Assembly: GCA_035487355.1 (NCBI GenBank)
Contig: DATHMF010000017.1
Span: forward strand, 1-64,000
Direction: 5' to 3'
DNA: 64,000 nucleotides
Source: Terriglobales bacterium
GTDB taxonomy: Bacteria > Acidobacteriota > Terriglobia > Terriglobales > Acidobacteriaceae
The translations under genes and the position numbers were made by a program. This document shows positions 45,201 through 53,242 of this stretch, in pieces. Numbering within the stretch: position 1 is the stretch's first letter; each line of letters opens with the position of its first letter. The notes under the pieces are model-generated. The model searched no databases. It saw nothing but the letters and a program-made list of their open reading frames with translations, and had not been told where the DNA came from.

Positions 45201-45449
45201 AAGCTGATGACTGTGACCGCCGTTCTCGCCAGCCTGGTTCCGATCCTGTGGGAGAGCGGAGTCGGTTCCGACGTGATGAAGCCCATCGCAGCGCCGATCG
45301 TCGGAGGCATGATTACTTCCACGGTCCACGTGCTCATCCTTGTCCCGGTTTTCTTTGTGATGATGAAGGAGCGCGCGCTCAGGCGGCACGATCTGCGTGC
45401 GCAGCAGGAATTACCAGCGGTTGAATGGAACGAAGGAGAAGTGCAATGA
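42267..45449 (+). CDS. cusA: CusA/CzcA heavy-metal RND efflux pump
   Basis: A 1060-residue proton-driven pump with the standard duplicated RND plan: 12 membrane helices and two large periplasmic loops. Family segments include PLDALPDISDTQVI, PGVAEIATIGGFVKQYQV, IGVLIDAAIVMVENGHRH and GVGSDVMKPIAAPIVGG. The DAAIVMVEN motif in helix IV contains the acidic proton-relay residue of heavy-metal RND pumps. The substrate is probably Cu/Ag (CusA group) but Co/Zn/Cd cannot be excluded. A 17-codon frame overlapping the stop by ATGA (45446-45499) may be a vestige of a fourth gene. Confidence 0.93.
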   Translation: MISRVIEWCARNRFLVFTCVLLLVMAGIWSLRQVPLDALPDISDTQVILHTRWEGQPPNIIEDQVTYPIVTALLAAPRVKAVRAQTMFGDSYVFVVFEDGTDLYWARSRVLEYLQQIRGRLPANVNPVIGPDATGAGWVFEYALVDRSHQRSLADLRSLQEWQLRYQLETVPGVAEIATIGGFVKQYQVRLDPNKLLAYGVSLSQVIDQVKSSTNEVGGRVLELSGTQYMVRGLGYFHSLADLENVPISSKNGTPVLVKDLGSVSFGPDIRDGVAEWNGEGETVGGIVVMRDGMNALNVINGIKQKLQQIKGSLPPGVEVVPAYDRSGLIEDSIRTLQRDLLEEAVIVSLVCIAFLFHFRSALIPIITLPLAVSMAFIPMYFLHVTSNIMSLGGLALAIGVLIDAAIVMVENGHRHLSEHPANGPAMPEAERRRVLIHAAKQVGPPLFFSLLIIVLSFLPVFLLEAQEGRMFRPLAWTKTLAVGFSSLLAVTLVPILMVMWIRGKLKPESQNPLARISQAIYLPVLQFCLKYRKTTLLLNLLFLVLTFPLALKLGSQFMPPLYEGSSLYMPTSLPGIGMTQATALLQEQDRIIRSFPEVQSVFGVVGRSDSSTDNAPLDMYDTTVVLKPRGQWRPGMTYEKLLQEMDQKLQFPGLSNTWTMPIENRLDMELTGIKTPVGMKIQGPTVEGIQQVGAQVEQILSSDPKARAVFAERVSQGFYINVEVNRPEAARYGLTIQDVQLAVTSGIGGENIAENVEGRERYPINVRYERDFRDDVDSLRRVLIATPAGAQIPIAQVAKISFSRGPAMIRDEDGQLTGYVYLDLNTKDYGGFVDEAAKLLNAKLKLPAGYTYQWSGEYQFELRARERLKLILPVVFCAIFLLLYMIFHSVTETLVLLFPTVYAASGGLLLQWILGYNFSVAVWVGYIALFGIAVETGVVMVVYLHEALDQRLASGRPLTRKDIEEAAIHGAVRRLRPKLMTVTAVLASLVPILWESGVGSDVMKPIAAPIVGGMITSTVHVLILVPVFFVMMKERALRRHDLRAQQELPAVEWNEGEVQ

Positions 45450-45618
45450 AACAGGACGTTGCGGCTTACGCCTTCCTTATGTTAGGTTATGAATCATGAG
45501 TTTTACCGCACAGAAGAACGCAAACGCTTGTTGCGCCTGTATGTGTTACGCACACGACTCTTCTGGCGCGAGGGATTGCAGGGCTGGCAAGTAAATCAAT
45601 AGCAAGCACCTGATTCAT

Positions 45619-45662
45619 ACCCACCGTCAGAAGATGATCTGGCTGGTGGGTTTTGTATTTTT
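45619..45662 (+). terminator. Terminator after the cus operon
   Basis: An ACCCACC...GGTGGGT stem (45619-45651) with an imperfect extension inside is followed by TTTTGTATTTTT. It is a good intrinsic terminator on the plus strand and ends 3 bases before the tRNA gene. Confidence 0.8.
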
Positions 45663-45664
45663 GG

Positions 45665-45741
45665 GCACGGGTGGCGAAGTGGCTTAACGCGGCGGCCTGC
45701 AAAGCCGTTATACATGGGTTCGACTCCCATCCCGTGCTCCA
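45665..45741 (+). tRNA. tRNA-Cys (GCA)
   Basis: The cloverleaf folds cleanly: acceptor stem GCACGGG with CCCGTGC, anticodon stem GCGGC with GCCGT (one G-U pair), anticodon loop CTGCAAA with GCA at 45699-45701, and T arm ATGGG-TTCGACT-CCCAT. The discriminator base is T and the CCA end is encoded. It lies directly behind the terminator of the metal-efflux operon. No attachment-site duplication or integrase was seen beside it. Confidence 0.95.
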
Positions 45742-45937
45742 TAGATTTCGAGATGGAAAAGGGATATCACAGAGACAGAGAATTGAATCATCGAGTCATT
45801 GAGTCATTTGCAAATTGGGTAATCGGGTAATTGTGTAATTGAAAATCGTCTAAAGCTCGTTTATGTCAATTGAATTGCACAATTACGCAGTTACTCAATT
45901 TTCTCTGTGGTGATTTCTAAATCCGCGGCGAAAAAAA

Positions 45938-46444
45938 CTACTTCTTAGAAGAGTTGCTCTCGCAAATGGCCCGCACAATTTTCGGCGTGATACACCACTC
46001 CAGGGTGCCGCCTTTGGAGTCGGCGTCCACTTTGGCGACTGCCCCTTTTTTAAGGTCCACTTGTGACGGCGAGCGCCGTCCAATGAGCCTTCCCAGAAAC
46101 TCGCTCAAATTAGGATTATGTCCAACCACCATAATCGCTTCATACTCGGCATATTTCTGCAGCAACTCATAGAACTCTTCCACTCCTGCTCCAGGCTTCA
46201 AACTGGGGCTCAGTTGTAGCTTGCCTTCATATCCAAGTTCATTGGAAACCAGCGCCGCGGTTTGCGCGGCCCGCTTCAAAGGGCTGGAGATCGTCAGATC
46301 CACGTGAACATTCATGGAAGCCAGCGCCCGTCCGATCATGCTGCATTGCTCAATGCCTTCTTTGTCCAGGGCCCGTTTTTCATCTTTCTTAGGATCGGTT
46401 TTGTGTTCGCCCGCGCTGGCATGCCGCAGAAAATAAATAATCAT
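45938..46444 (-). CDS. sixA: SixA-type phosphohistidine phosphatase
   Basis: A 168-residue enzyme of the histidine phosphatase superfamily. Catalytic His8 lies in YFLRHASAGE, the conserved Arg in SSPLKRAAQT, and the second His in VVGHNPNLSEFLG. It would remove phosphate from phosphohistidine in a signalling protein. It is downstream of ppk1 and overlaps its end by 4 bases (ATGA), so the two are co-translated. Since PPK1 itself forms a phosphohistidine intermediate, a functional link is plausible but not shown. Confidence 0.92.
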   Translation of the reverse strand: MIIYFLRHASAGEHKTDPKKDEKRALDKEGIEQCSMIGRALASMNVHVDLTISSPLKRAAQTAALVSNELGYEGKLQLSPSLKPGAGVEEFYELLQKYAEYEAIMVVGHNPNLSEFLGRLIGRRSPSQVDLKKGAVAKVDADSKGGTLEWCITPKIVRAICESNSSKK

Positions 46445-48663
46445 CTAGTGGCAGCCTTTCCTGAAGATAAAGAGGCCCCGCCACCGCGCTCGCTCTTCGC
46501 CGCAGCCTGCTTGACAGGGGCGCGGCTGCTTTCACGTTGCACTGGTTTTTGTGTGGCTTGCTTGCCCTCCGCCAGCGCGATCAGGAACTCCTGTGCATTG
46601 AGTTTTCCCGTCCTGCCGAGAACGCCGTTCAACAAAGTGCTCTTGCGCGATTTTTTGCGGCTTCCCTGGATGGGAACATAATCTCCATCGGGCAACAGTA
46701 TTCTGCTCTTCACACGGTCTTCCAGGTAGACTTCCAATATCTCGTGCAGCACTCGTTGCCGCAGCATGGCATCTTTCAGGGGAAACAGCACTTCCACGCG
46801 CCCATACAGATTGCGTGGCATCCAGTCGGCGCTGCCCAGGTAGATTTCCTCATCGCCTCCGTTAGCGAAGCAGTAGATGCGGCTATGCTCGAGGAACCGG
46901 CCCACAATGCTGCGCACGCGGATTCGGTCGCTCACGCCCCGCACTCCCGGTTTCAGCGCGCACCGGCCGCGCACGATCAGGTCAATTTCCACGCCTGCCT
47001 GCGAAGCGCGATAGAGCGCCTGAATGATGGTTTTATCCATCAGACCGTTCATCTTGGCGATAATGCGCGCCGGCCGCCCCTGGCGGGCGTGCTCTGCCTC
47101 GCGGGCAATGAGGTTGAGTGAGCCTTGCGCAAAATCCAGCGGAGCAACCATCAAGGGTGAATAGTTGGGGCGCTCAGCGTAGGCAGTCAGGAAGCTGAAG
47201 ACGCCGTGCATGGCGGAGGTGATATCTTCATCGGCGGTGAGCAAACTCAAATCGGTGTAGAGGCGCGCCGTGGACGAGTTGTAATTGCCCGTACCCAAGT
47301 GCCCGTAGCGCCGCGTGATGCCATCCGGATCGCGTCGCGCCACCAGTGCCAGCTTGCAATGTGTCTTGAGCCCCACCAGTCCGTGAAAAACCTGCACGCC
47401 TGCGTCTTCCAGGCTGCGCGCCCAGCGGATATTGGAAGCTTCGTCGAAGCGCGCTTTCACTTCGACTACGACGGTGACCTCTTTCTTCGCGGCGGCTTCC
47501 ATCAACGCAAGTACGATGGGTGAATCTTCGCTGGTGCGATAAAGGGTCTGCTTGATGGAAAGCACGTCCGGGTCTTCGGCGGCGGTTTCAATGAATGAGA
47601 CCACTCCGTGGAAGCTGTCAAAAGGATGGTGCAGCAAGATGTCGTGCTGCCGCAGCTCCTGAAAAATGTCGCTCGACTTGGCGTTGAGATGAAGTTCGCG
47701 CGGCACATATGACTTGAACTTCAGGTCTGGCCGGTTCGATTGCTCGTAAATGTTGAACAAGCGCGAGAGGTTCACCGGTCCATCGGTGCGGAAGATCTGC
47801 CAGGGATCGAGGTCGAAGTTAGTTTGCAGGCGGTCAATGATCTCGGGATCGGCGTCCGCGTCAATTTCCATACGCACCGCTGCGCCCTTACGGCGGTTGT
47901 GCAGTTCGGTCCGCACTGATTCCAGCAGATTGCGCGAATCTTCTTCCTGCAGATACAGGTTGCTGTTGCGGGTCACGCGAAACGCCGCGGCGGAAATAAT
48001 GTCATAGCCGCGGTACATCTTGGTTGCGTACCACGCCACCAGGTCGGCAAGAAATACGAAGTCGTTGGAGTCGCCGTTGGGCAGGTGAATCAGCCGTGGC
48101 AAGGCCCGCGGCACCGTGACCACTCCGGTGTAGGTCGCCGAAGCGCGCCGCCGTCTCTTCAGCAGGAACGCCAGGCAGAGCGCCTTGTTGATGACGCGGG
48201 GAAAGGGATGCGCCGGATCAATCGTGACCGGCGTCAGCAGCGGATCAAGTTCACGCTCGCAGTATTCTTCAACATAGGCCCGCGCTTTGGGTGTCAGTTC
48301 AGGCAATCCCAGCACGCGAATTCCTTCGCGCGCCAGCGCCGGAAGCAGTTTTACATTCCAGCATTCATGCTGGCGGCGGGCAAATTCCTGGGTCTCTTTC
48401 GCGATCAGGTCGCGCTCTGCCGTTGGACTCAGTCCATCCAGTCCCGGATCGGTGTAACCATCTTCTATACGTTGCAGCAGTCCGGCGACGCGGACTTCAA
48501 AGAACTCATCCAGGTTGCTGGCCGTAATGGCTAGAAATTTGACGCGTTCCAGGAGGGGATTGCTCTCGTCCTCGGCCTCTTCCAGCACACGGCGATTGAA
48601 GCGCAGCCACGAGGCTTCTGCGTTGAGGTAATAGTTAGGACTTTCGAGAGACGCGCGCTTCAT
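46441..48663 (-). CDS. ppk1: Polyphosphate kinase 1
   Basis: A 740-residue enzyme making polyphosphate from ATP. All parts are present: N-terminal domain (SWLRFNRRVLEEAEDESNPL at about 14-33), head domain, and two phospholipase-D-like catalytic domains. RRYGHLGTGNYNSSTARL carries a conserved His, and the nearby VKARFDEASNIRW and VGLKTHCKLALV segments are family hallmarks. The last 45 residues are a Lys/Ala/Ser-rich extension. Together with sixA (overlapping) and ppx (37194) it supports polyphosphate storage and turnover. Confidence 0.96.
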   Translation of the reverse strand: MKRASLESPNYYLNAEASWLRFNRRVLEEAEDESNPLLERVKFLAITASNLDEFFEVRVAGLLQRIEDGYTDPGLDGLSPTAERDLIAKETQEFARRQHECWNVKLLPALAREGIRVLGLPELTPKARAYVEEYCERELDPLLTPVTIDPAHPFPRVINKALCLAFLLKRRRRASATYTGVVTVPRALPRLIHLPNGDSNDFVFLADLVAWYATKMYRGYDIISAAAFRVTRNSNLYLQEEDSRNLLESVRTELHNRRKGAAVRMEIDADADPEIIDRLQTNFDLDPWQIFRTDGPVNLSRLFNIYEQSNRPDLKFKSYVPRELHLNAKSSDIFQELRQHDILLHHPFDSFHGVVSFIETAAEDPDVLSIKQTLYRTSEDSPIVLALMEAAAKKEVTVVVEVKARFDEASNIRWARSLEDAGVQVFHGLVGLKTHCKLALVARRDPDGITRRYGHLGTGNYNSSTARLYTDLSLLTADEDITSAMHGVFSFLTAYAERPNYSPLMVAPLDFAQGSLNLIAREAEHARQGRPARIIAKMNGLMDKTIIQALYRASQAGVEIDLIVRGRCALKPGVRGVSDRIRVRSIVGRFLEHSRIYCFANGGDEEIYLGSADWMPRNLYGRVEVLFPLKDAMLRQRVLHEILEVYLEDRVKSRILLPDGDYVPIQGSRKKSRKSTLLNGVLGRTGKLNAQEFLIALAEGKQATQKPVQRESSRAPVKQAAAKSERGGGASLSSGKAATR

Positions 48664-48896
48664 GTGGCTGGGTCACGACCCGATGATAGGGTCTAAATGT
48701 TAGAGGAGTATTAAATCCGCTCCCCTTTACTCTAGCAGAAAATCAGAGGTTCTGACCGCCTGAAGCCGTGCCGGGAAGAAGGCGCGCCGGTTTATCTATT
48801 GAAAATAAATGACTTACCTTGCATTATGAGCACGGCAACACTTTCCCCAGATCAACTTGAAAAACTTGGTTATTTGAGGGGAATTCAAGATGAGCT

Positions 48897-51800
48897 CTAA
48901 TCTCGCTCCCACCTCTCGCTTATGCTGCTGCTGGCGCCGCCTGCATCAGAATCACTGCTGGCCTTTTCCCAATCTTCGCGGGTGAGCGGCGTGATGCCAT
49001 CGAGTTTTTTGCCGCCAAGCGATTTATTCACCTCTGCCAGCTCCTTATTGGTGAAGGCGTCGAATTCTTTGACCACATCGTCGAGCTCGTGTTTCAGGGA
49101 ATCAACGCGCGCCACCTGATAATCGGTTGGCCGGCCCTCGTAATAGGCGACATCGCCATAGAGCTGCGTTGTTTTTTCGCGGATGCGTTCTTCGCCAGTG
49201 ATTGCACCGCCTTCTTTGGTGGCCACGATCTTCCTGCGAATCTCGTCGGCCTTTGCCGCAGCCTGGTCCAGCCGCTTGCGCAGGGCGTCGCTGACATTCA
49301 GTTTGCTGGCGCGGTCGGTGAGAGCGGTGCGCACGCTGTTGATGCGCTCCACGTCATAGCTCATGTCACCCAGCAGGTTATAGATTCGCATGGTGGTGTC
49401 GAACTGCAGCTTGCGGTCTTCTGTGTTGTAGTTGGCGCGTGCATCAAGCGAAACCGTAAGCTGAGTGGTGTAGGTATCTTTGCCCCGTGTCATTTTCACG
49501 GTATAAGTTCCGGGCAATACCCTGGGCCCCTCACTGGCTTCAAATGCGACGCTGGCCGCCGGAGGAACTTTGGGCGCTTTGAGCCGCATCACCCATTGCA
49601 CCCGGCTGATGCCGCGCCGACTGTTGGCGGGAACGGTATCCACCAGCTTGCCCTGCTGGTCGAAGATTTCAATCTTCATTTTTCCGAAGATGTGCCGCTT
49701 TTTCTGATAGTAGGTGATCTCAGCCGCATTCGGCGGGTTCTTGCCTACAAAGGTCGCGCTCCCCTCGGGCCAGCCGCCGCCCGTATCGAGCCGCTGTTGC
49801 GTGGGTTTGCCTTCCAGGAAGCCTGCATCCTGGGCCAACACTTCGGGGGTAAGTTTGCGCAGGGGTGTAATGTCGTCAATGACCCAGATTCCCCGGCCAT
49901 GCGTTGCCAGCACGAGGTCAGATTCGCGCGGCTGGACCACAATGTCGCGCACCGCAACATTGGGAAAGTCGCCGCCTTTGTATTGCGCCCACTGCTTGCC
50001 GCCGTCGAGCGAGACCCAGAGGCCGAACTCGGTGCCGGCGAAGAGCAAATTAGGAGAGGCTGTGTCTTCTTTTATTACGTGCGCATAGCCGCGCACACCG
50101 CTGTCTTTGGTGATGATGGGTGTCCACGTCTTGCCGAAGTCCGTGGTTTTGAAGACATAAGGATCCATATCACCAAACGTATGCCGGTCGAAAACCGCGT
50201 AGGCCGTAGCTTCATCGAAACGGCTGGCCTCGACCCACGTGGCCCAGGAAGCCTTGGGCAAGCCTGGCACATTGCCTACCACGTTGTTCCAGCTTTTGCC
50301 TCCATCGCTCGTGACTTGGACGTTGCCGTCGTCGGTCCCCACCCAGATAATCTGCCCGTTGCGCGGAGACTCGCTGATGGAATAGATGGTGGTGTGCATC
50401 TCGGCGGCGGAGTTATCTACGGTGATGCCGCCCGATTCTTCCTGCTTCTGCTTTTCGCGATCGTTGGTCGTGAGGTCAGGCGAGATGCGGTCCCAGGTTT
50501 GCCCGTGATCGCGGGAGCGGAAGAGAAACTGCGCCCCGATATAAATCGTGCCCTTTTCATTAGGACTCATATGGATGGGCGTGTTCCAGTTGAAACGCAG
50601 CTTGCCTTCGCCGTAGTTGGGCTGAGGTTTGATGTTGCGTGTATCCAGCGTCTTGCGGTTGATTCGTCCAATTTCTCCGCCCTGGTATTCTGCGTAGGCA
50701 TAGTCGGGGTCAGAGGGGTCGGAAAACGTCCAAAAGCCATCGCCGCCGTAGAGATTTTCCCAACGGCTGTTGCTGATTCCTCCCGGATACTCTGAGTCGC
50801 CAACCCAGGCGCTGTTGTCCTGCAAGCCGCCATACACTTGATAGGGATCTTTTGTGTCCACGCTCACGTGGTAGAACTGCGCGATGGGCAGGTTGTAGGC
50901 CTTCCACCATTTATTGCCGCTGTCATAGGAGTACCACACGCCGCCGTCGTCACCGGTGATGACGTGATTGGGGTCGTCGGGATCGATCCATACCGCATGA
51001 AAGTCACCATGGGCAGAGGCTGAGATCACGCTGAAACTCACACCGCCATCGGTGCTCTGGATGAGCTTGAGATCGGTCTTATAAATCTTGTTTTCGTCCT
51101 TGGGATCTATGGTGAGACTGGCAAAGTAAAACGGACGCCACACCATCATCTGGCTGCGGTCGCGCTCCTGCCAGGTCTTGCCGCCATCATCGGAGCGGAA
51201 CAACGCGCTGCGATTGGATTCAATCAGGGCATACACCACTTTAGGATTGGAAGGGGCCACGGTGACTGCAATGCGTCCCCAGGGTTTGGGGGGAAGTCCG
51301 GGCGCGCTTTTTTCATCCAGCTCGGCCCAGGTTGCTCCGCCGTCGGTGGTCTTAAAAAATCCGCTGCCGCTGAATGCCGTGGCATTTTCGCCACCCGAGC
51401 GGAAGGTCCAGCCTTTGCGCCGAAAGTCCCACAGGCCGGCGTAGAGAGTTTTAGAATCACGTGAATCCATGGAGATCATCGAGCAGCCGGTCGAGGCGTT
51501 CACGCCTTTAAGGACCTTCGTCCAGCTTTTGCCGCCATCCGAGGTCTTGTAGAGCCCGCGGTCGTCGCTATCGCTCCACAGCTTGCCGGGCACGCAGGCG
51601 TAAACCGTGTTGCCATCTTTGGGATCAACAACGATCTTGCTGATGCGTTCAGAATTCTTGAGGCCCATGTTGGTCCAGTTTTCGCCGCCGTCGGTGGATT
51701 TGTAGATGCCATCCCCGATGGAAACGCTGTTGCGCGTCCATGCTTCTCCCGTGCCTACCCAGAGGGTCTTGGGGGCCGACGGGTCAACGGCAATTGCGCC

Positions 51801-52103
51801 AATGGATTGCACCGGCTGCTTGTCAAACACCGGCTTGTACGTCGTTCCGCCGTTGACCGATTTCCATATGCCACCGCTGGCTGCGCCGATGTAAACCGTG
51901 AGCCGTCCATCTTCCTTCACTGCCGTCAAGGCCGACACGCGTCCGCTCATCACTGCCGAGCCGATATTGCGCGCTCCCAGGCCCGAGATGGTATCGGAAT
52001 CGAATTTCGCGGCTTCTTTCGCATCTTGCGCATTCAGAGAAACGGAGAGCAATCCGCACAGGATCGCCACCAAGATCGCGGGACACACTTTAAATCTGTT
52101 CAT
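48897..52103 (-). CDS. Large exported Asp-box (BNR/sortilin VPS10-like) repeat protein
   Basis: A 1068-residue secreted protein with a signal peptide (cleavage near SLNAQD). About ten Asp-box hairpins (S.DGG..W) follow, for example GIYKSTDGGENW, GLYKTSDGGKSW and ALFRSDDGGKTW. These form a beta-propeller of about 10 blades (residues about 35-720). A beta domain and a helical region (about 850-1040) close the protein. Such sortilin-type proteins are abundant in Acidobacteria and are often labelled glycosyl hydrolase without proof. The start at 52103 is chosen because it begins the signal peptide; the longer frame runs through dispersed repeat C. Confidence 0.87.
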   Translation of the reverse strand: MNRFKVCPAILVAILCGLLSVSLNAQDAKEAAKFDSDTISGLGARNIGSAVMSGRVSALTAVKEDGRLTVYIGAASGGIWKSVNGGTTYKPVFDKQPVQSIGAIAVDPSAPKTLWVGTGEAWTRNSVSIGDGIYKSTDGGENWTNMGLKNSERISKIVVDPKDGNTVYACVPGKLWSDSDDRGLYKTSDGGKSWTKVLKGVNASTGCSMISMDSRDSKTLYAGLWDFRRKGWTFRSGGENATAFSGSGFFKTTDGGATWAELDEKSAPGLPPKPWGRIAVTVAPSNPKVVYALIESNRSALFRSDDGGKTWQERDRSQMMVWRPFYFASLTIDPKDENKIYKTDLKLIQSTDGGVSFSVISASAHGDFHAVWIDPDDPNHVITGDDGGVWYSYDSGNKWWKAYNLPIAQFYHVSVDTKDPYQVYGGLQDNSAWVGDSEYPGGISNSRWENLYGGDGFWTFSDPSDPDYAYAEYQGGEIGRINRKTLDTRNIKPQPNYGEGKLRFNWNTPIHMSPNEKGTIYIGAQFLFRSRDHGQTWDRISPDLTTNDREKQKQEESGGITVDNSAAEMHTTIYSISESPRNGQIIWVGTDDGNVQVTSDGGKSWNNVVGNVPGLPKASWATWVEASRFDEATAYAVFDRHTFGDMDPYVFKTTDFGKTWTPIITKDSGVRGYAHVIKEDTASPNLLFAGTEFGLWVSLDGGKQWAQYKGGDFPNVAVRDIVVQPRESDLVLATHGRGIWVIDDITPLRKLTPEVLAQDAGFLEGKPTQQRLDTGGGWPEGSATFVGKNPPNAAEITYYQKKRHIFGKMKIEIFDQQGKLVDTVPANSRRGISRVQWVMRLKAPKVPPAASVAFEASEGPRVLPGTYTVKMTRGKDTYTTQLTVSLDARANYNTEDRKLQFDTTMRIYNLLGDMSYDVERINSVRTALTDRASKLNVSDALRKRLDQAAAKADEIRRKIVATKEGGAITGEERIREKTTQLYGDVAYYEGRPTDYQVARVDSLKHELDDVVKEFDAFTNKELAEVNKSLGGKKLDGITPLTREDWEKASSDSDAGGASSSISERWERD

Positions 52104-52165
52104 TGCCAATAGACCCTCACTCTCAAAATTTCTAATCTTTTTTGCATGCCAGGGACCCTGGCAGA

Positions 52166-52213
52166 GTAGCGCCGGCGTCTCGCCGGCTCTCATGTGGGCA
52201 TCCTGCCCACATG
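52166..52213 (+). repeat. Dispersed GC-rich palindromic repeat C, copy 2
   Basis: The partner of 3745-3792, same orientation. The GCCGGCGTCTCGCCGGC and ATGTGGGCAT/TGCCCACAT stems are preserved. It lies between two minus-strand genes (Asp-box protein start and LolA-like stop), so it could act as an intercistronic hairpin. Confidence 0.8.
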
Positions 52214-52237
52214 TTTCCAAAGTTCGAGCAGACACGA

Positions 52238-53011
52238 TCAATTTCCTGCTCCACTCCTGGCTGCTGTTTTGGCCGGAGCTGCCGGCAGAGCAAAACGGCC
52301 ATCATCAAGCGGCAGATTGATTTCGATTTTGTCTACGGTATATTTGGTGCGGTTGGGGTCGCCTTTTTCTCCGCCTTCAAAGGCAAACGGGAAGTAGATG
52401 CCGTTGACCTCCTCGTAATCGCCGAAATAGATCTCGGTCTCCTGGATCGCGCCGCGAATCATGCGCTGGGTTTCAATCTTCAGCTCCAGGTAGGAGTCAG
52501 TATCCAGATAGTAGTAACGGACGGTGCCATTTTTCAGCGTCAGTTTGATCTTGTAGCAGTCGGTGCCCTCGACGGGATCATGGCCAACCAATTCGGCTTG
52601 ATGGCCCTTTTCCTTGTAGTCCACAAGTTGGCCGTCTATGTCGGCATCATCGATAAGTGATTTCAAATCGTCTTCCGAGAGCAGTTGCGCATCTTTGCGG
52701 CCTTCAAAAGGAGAAACCTCCCACCCCGTCTTGCCGTCATAGGCCTGCACCTCAGCGGTGCCCTGAATAATGTTCTCTTCGCGCACCTTACCCGGCCGCT
52801 TGTTCTCCTGTACGAAAGCCGCCCGGAAGCTGCCGGAAACATATTTTCCGCTGGTGCGCATGGTCTGCACCGATTTGAGCTTCTCCATCCCGCCGTGTGC
52901 CTGGATGTTCTTGGCAATGATTTCATCCACGGTCTGGGCGCTTGCTCCCAGCGAGGCGGCAAAGCATAGCAAAGCCGCTGCGCCTATGGTCTTCAAAAAC
53001 GTTTGCAACAT
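52238..53011 (-). CDS. LolA-like outer-membrane lipoprotein-sorting type protein
   Basis: A 257-residue exported protein (signal peptide to about residue 25, ASAQT). The body is a LolA/LppX-like half-barrel: TVDEIIAKNIQAHGGMEKLK start, AYDGKTGWEV and a repeated Tyr/Glu-rich beta pattern such as VRYYYLDTDSYLELKIE. Such proteins bind lipids or carry lipoproteins in the periplasm. The C-terminus is Ala/Pro-rich. It lies upstream of the Asp-box gene with repeat C between them. Confidence 0.75.
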   Translation of the reverse strand: MLQTFLKTIGAAALLCFAASLGASAQTVDEIIAKNIQAHGGMEKLKSVQTMRTSGKYVSGSFRAAFVQENKRPGKVREENIIQGTAEVQAYDGKTGWEVSPFEGRKDAQLLSEDDLKSLIDDADIDGQLVDYKEKGHQAELVGHDPVEGTDCYKIKLTLKNGTVRYYYLDTDSYLELKIETQRMIRGAIQETEIYFGDYEEVNGIYFPFAFEGGEKGDPNRTKYTVDKIEINLPLDDGRFALPAAPAKTAARSGAGN

Positions 53012-53242
53012 CCGGGTTCTCCTTAACTGAAGTTGAAAGCTTTGATCCTATTTAACGGGGTCGGTAGCGCCGATACGAAGCGCCACTTTAAATATCTAGG
53101 AAGGCATAAAGGTTAAGTCAAACTATCATAGACGAAGCAGGGAAGAATCGGTAAGCGGGATTTTCACAGATTTTTCAGGTGCCCGCAAGCGGGACCGAAG
53201 CTAATCTGCGTCCGTATGGCGCACTATTTTGACCGGCCGCGC

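Noticed and set aside
45446-45499. 17-codon frame overlapping the cusA stop
   Set aside because: Only a short peptide with no known relative; mentioned as a possible vestige but not called as a gene.
45665-45741. Genomic island inserted at tRNA-Cys
   Set aside because: No integrase and no duplicated tRNA 3' end was found within the window on either side.
49089-50795. 568-codon open frame on the plus strand
   Set aside because: It is antisense to the Asp-box protein, which has a signal peptide and clear repeats; the plus-strand product has no recognisable domain.
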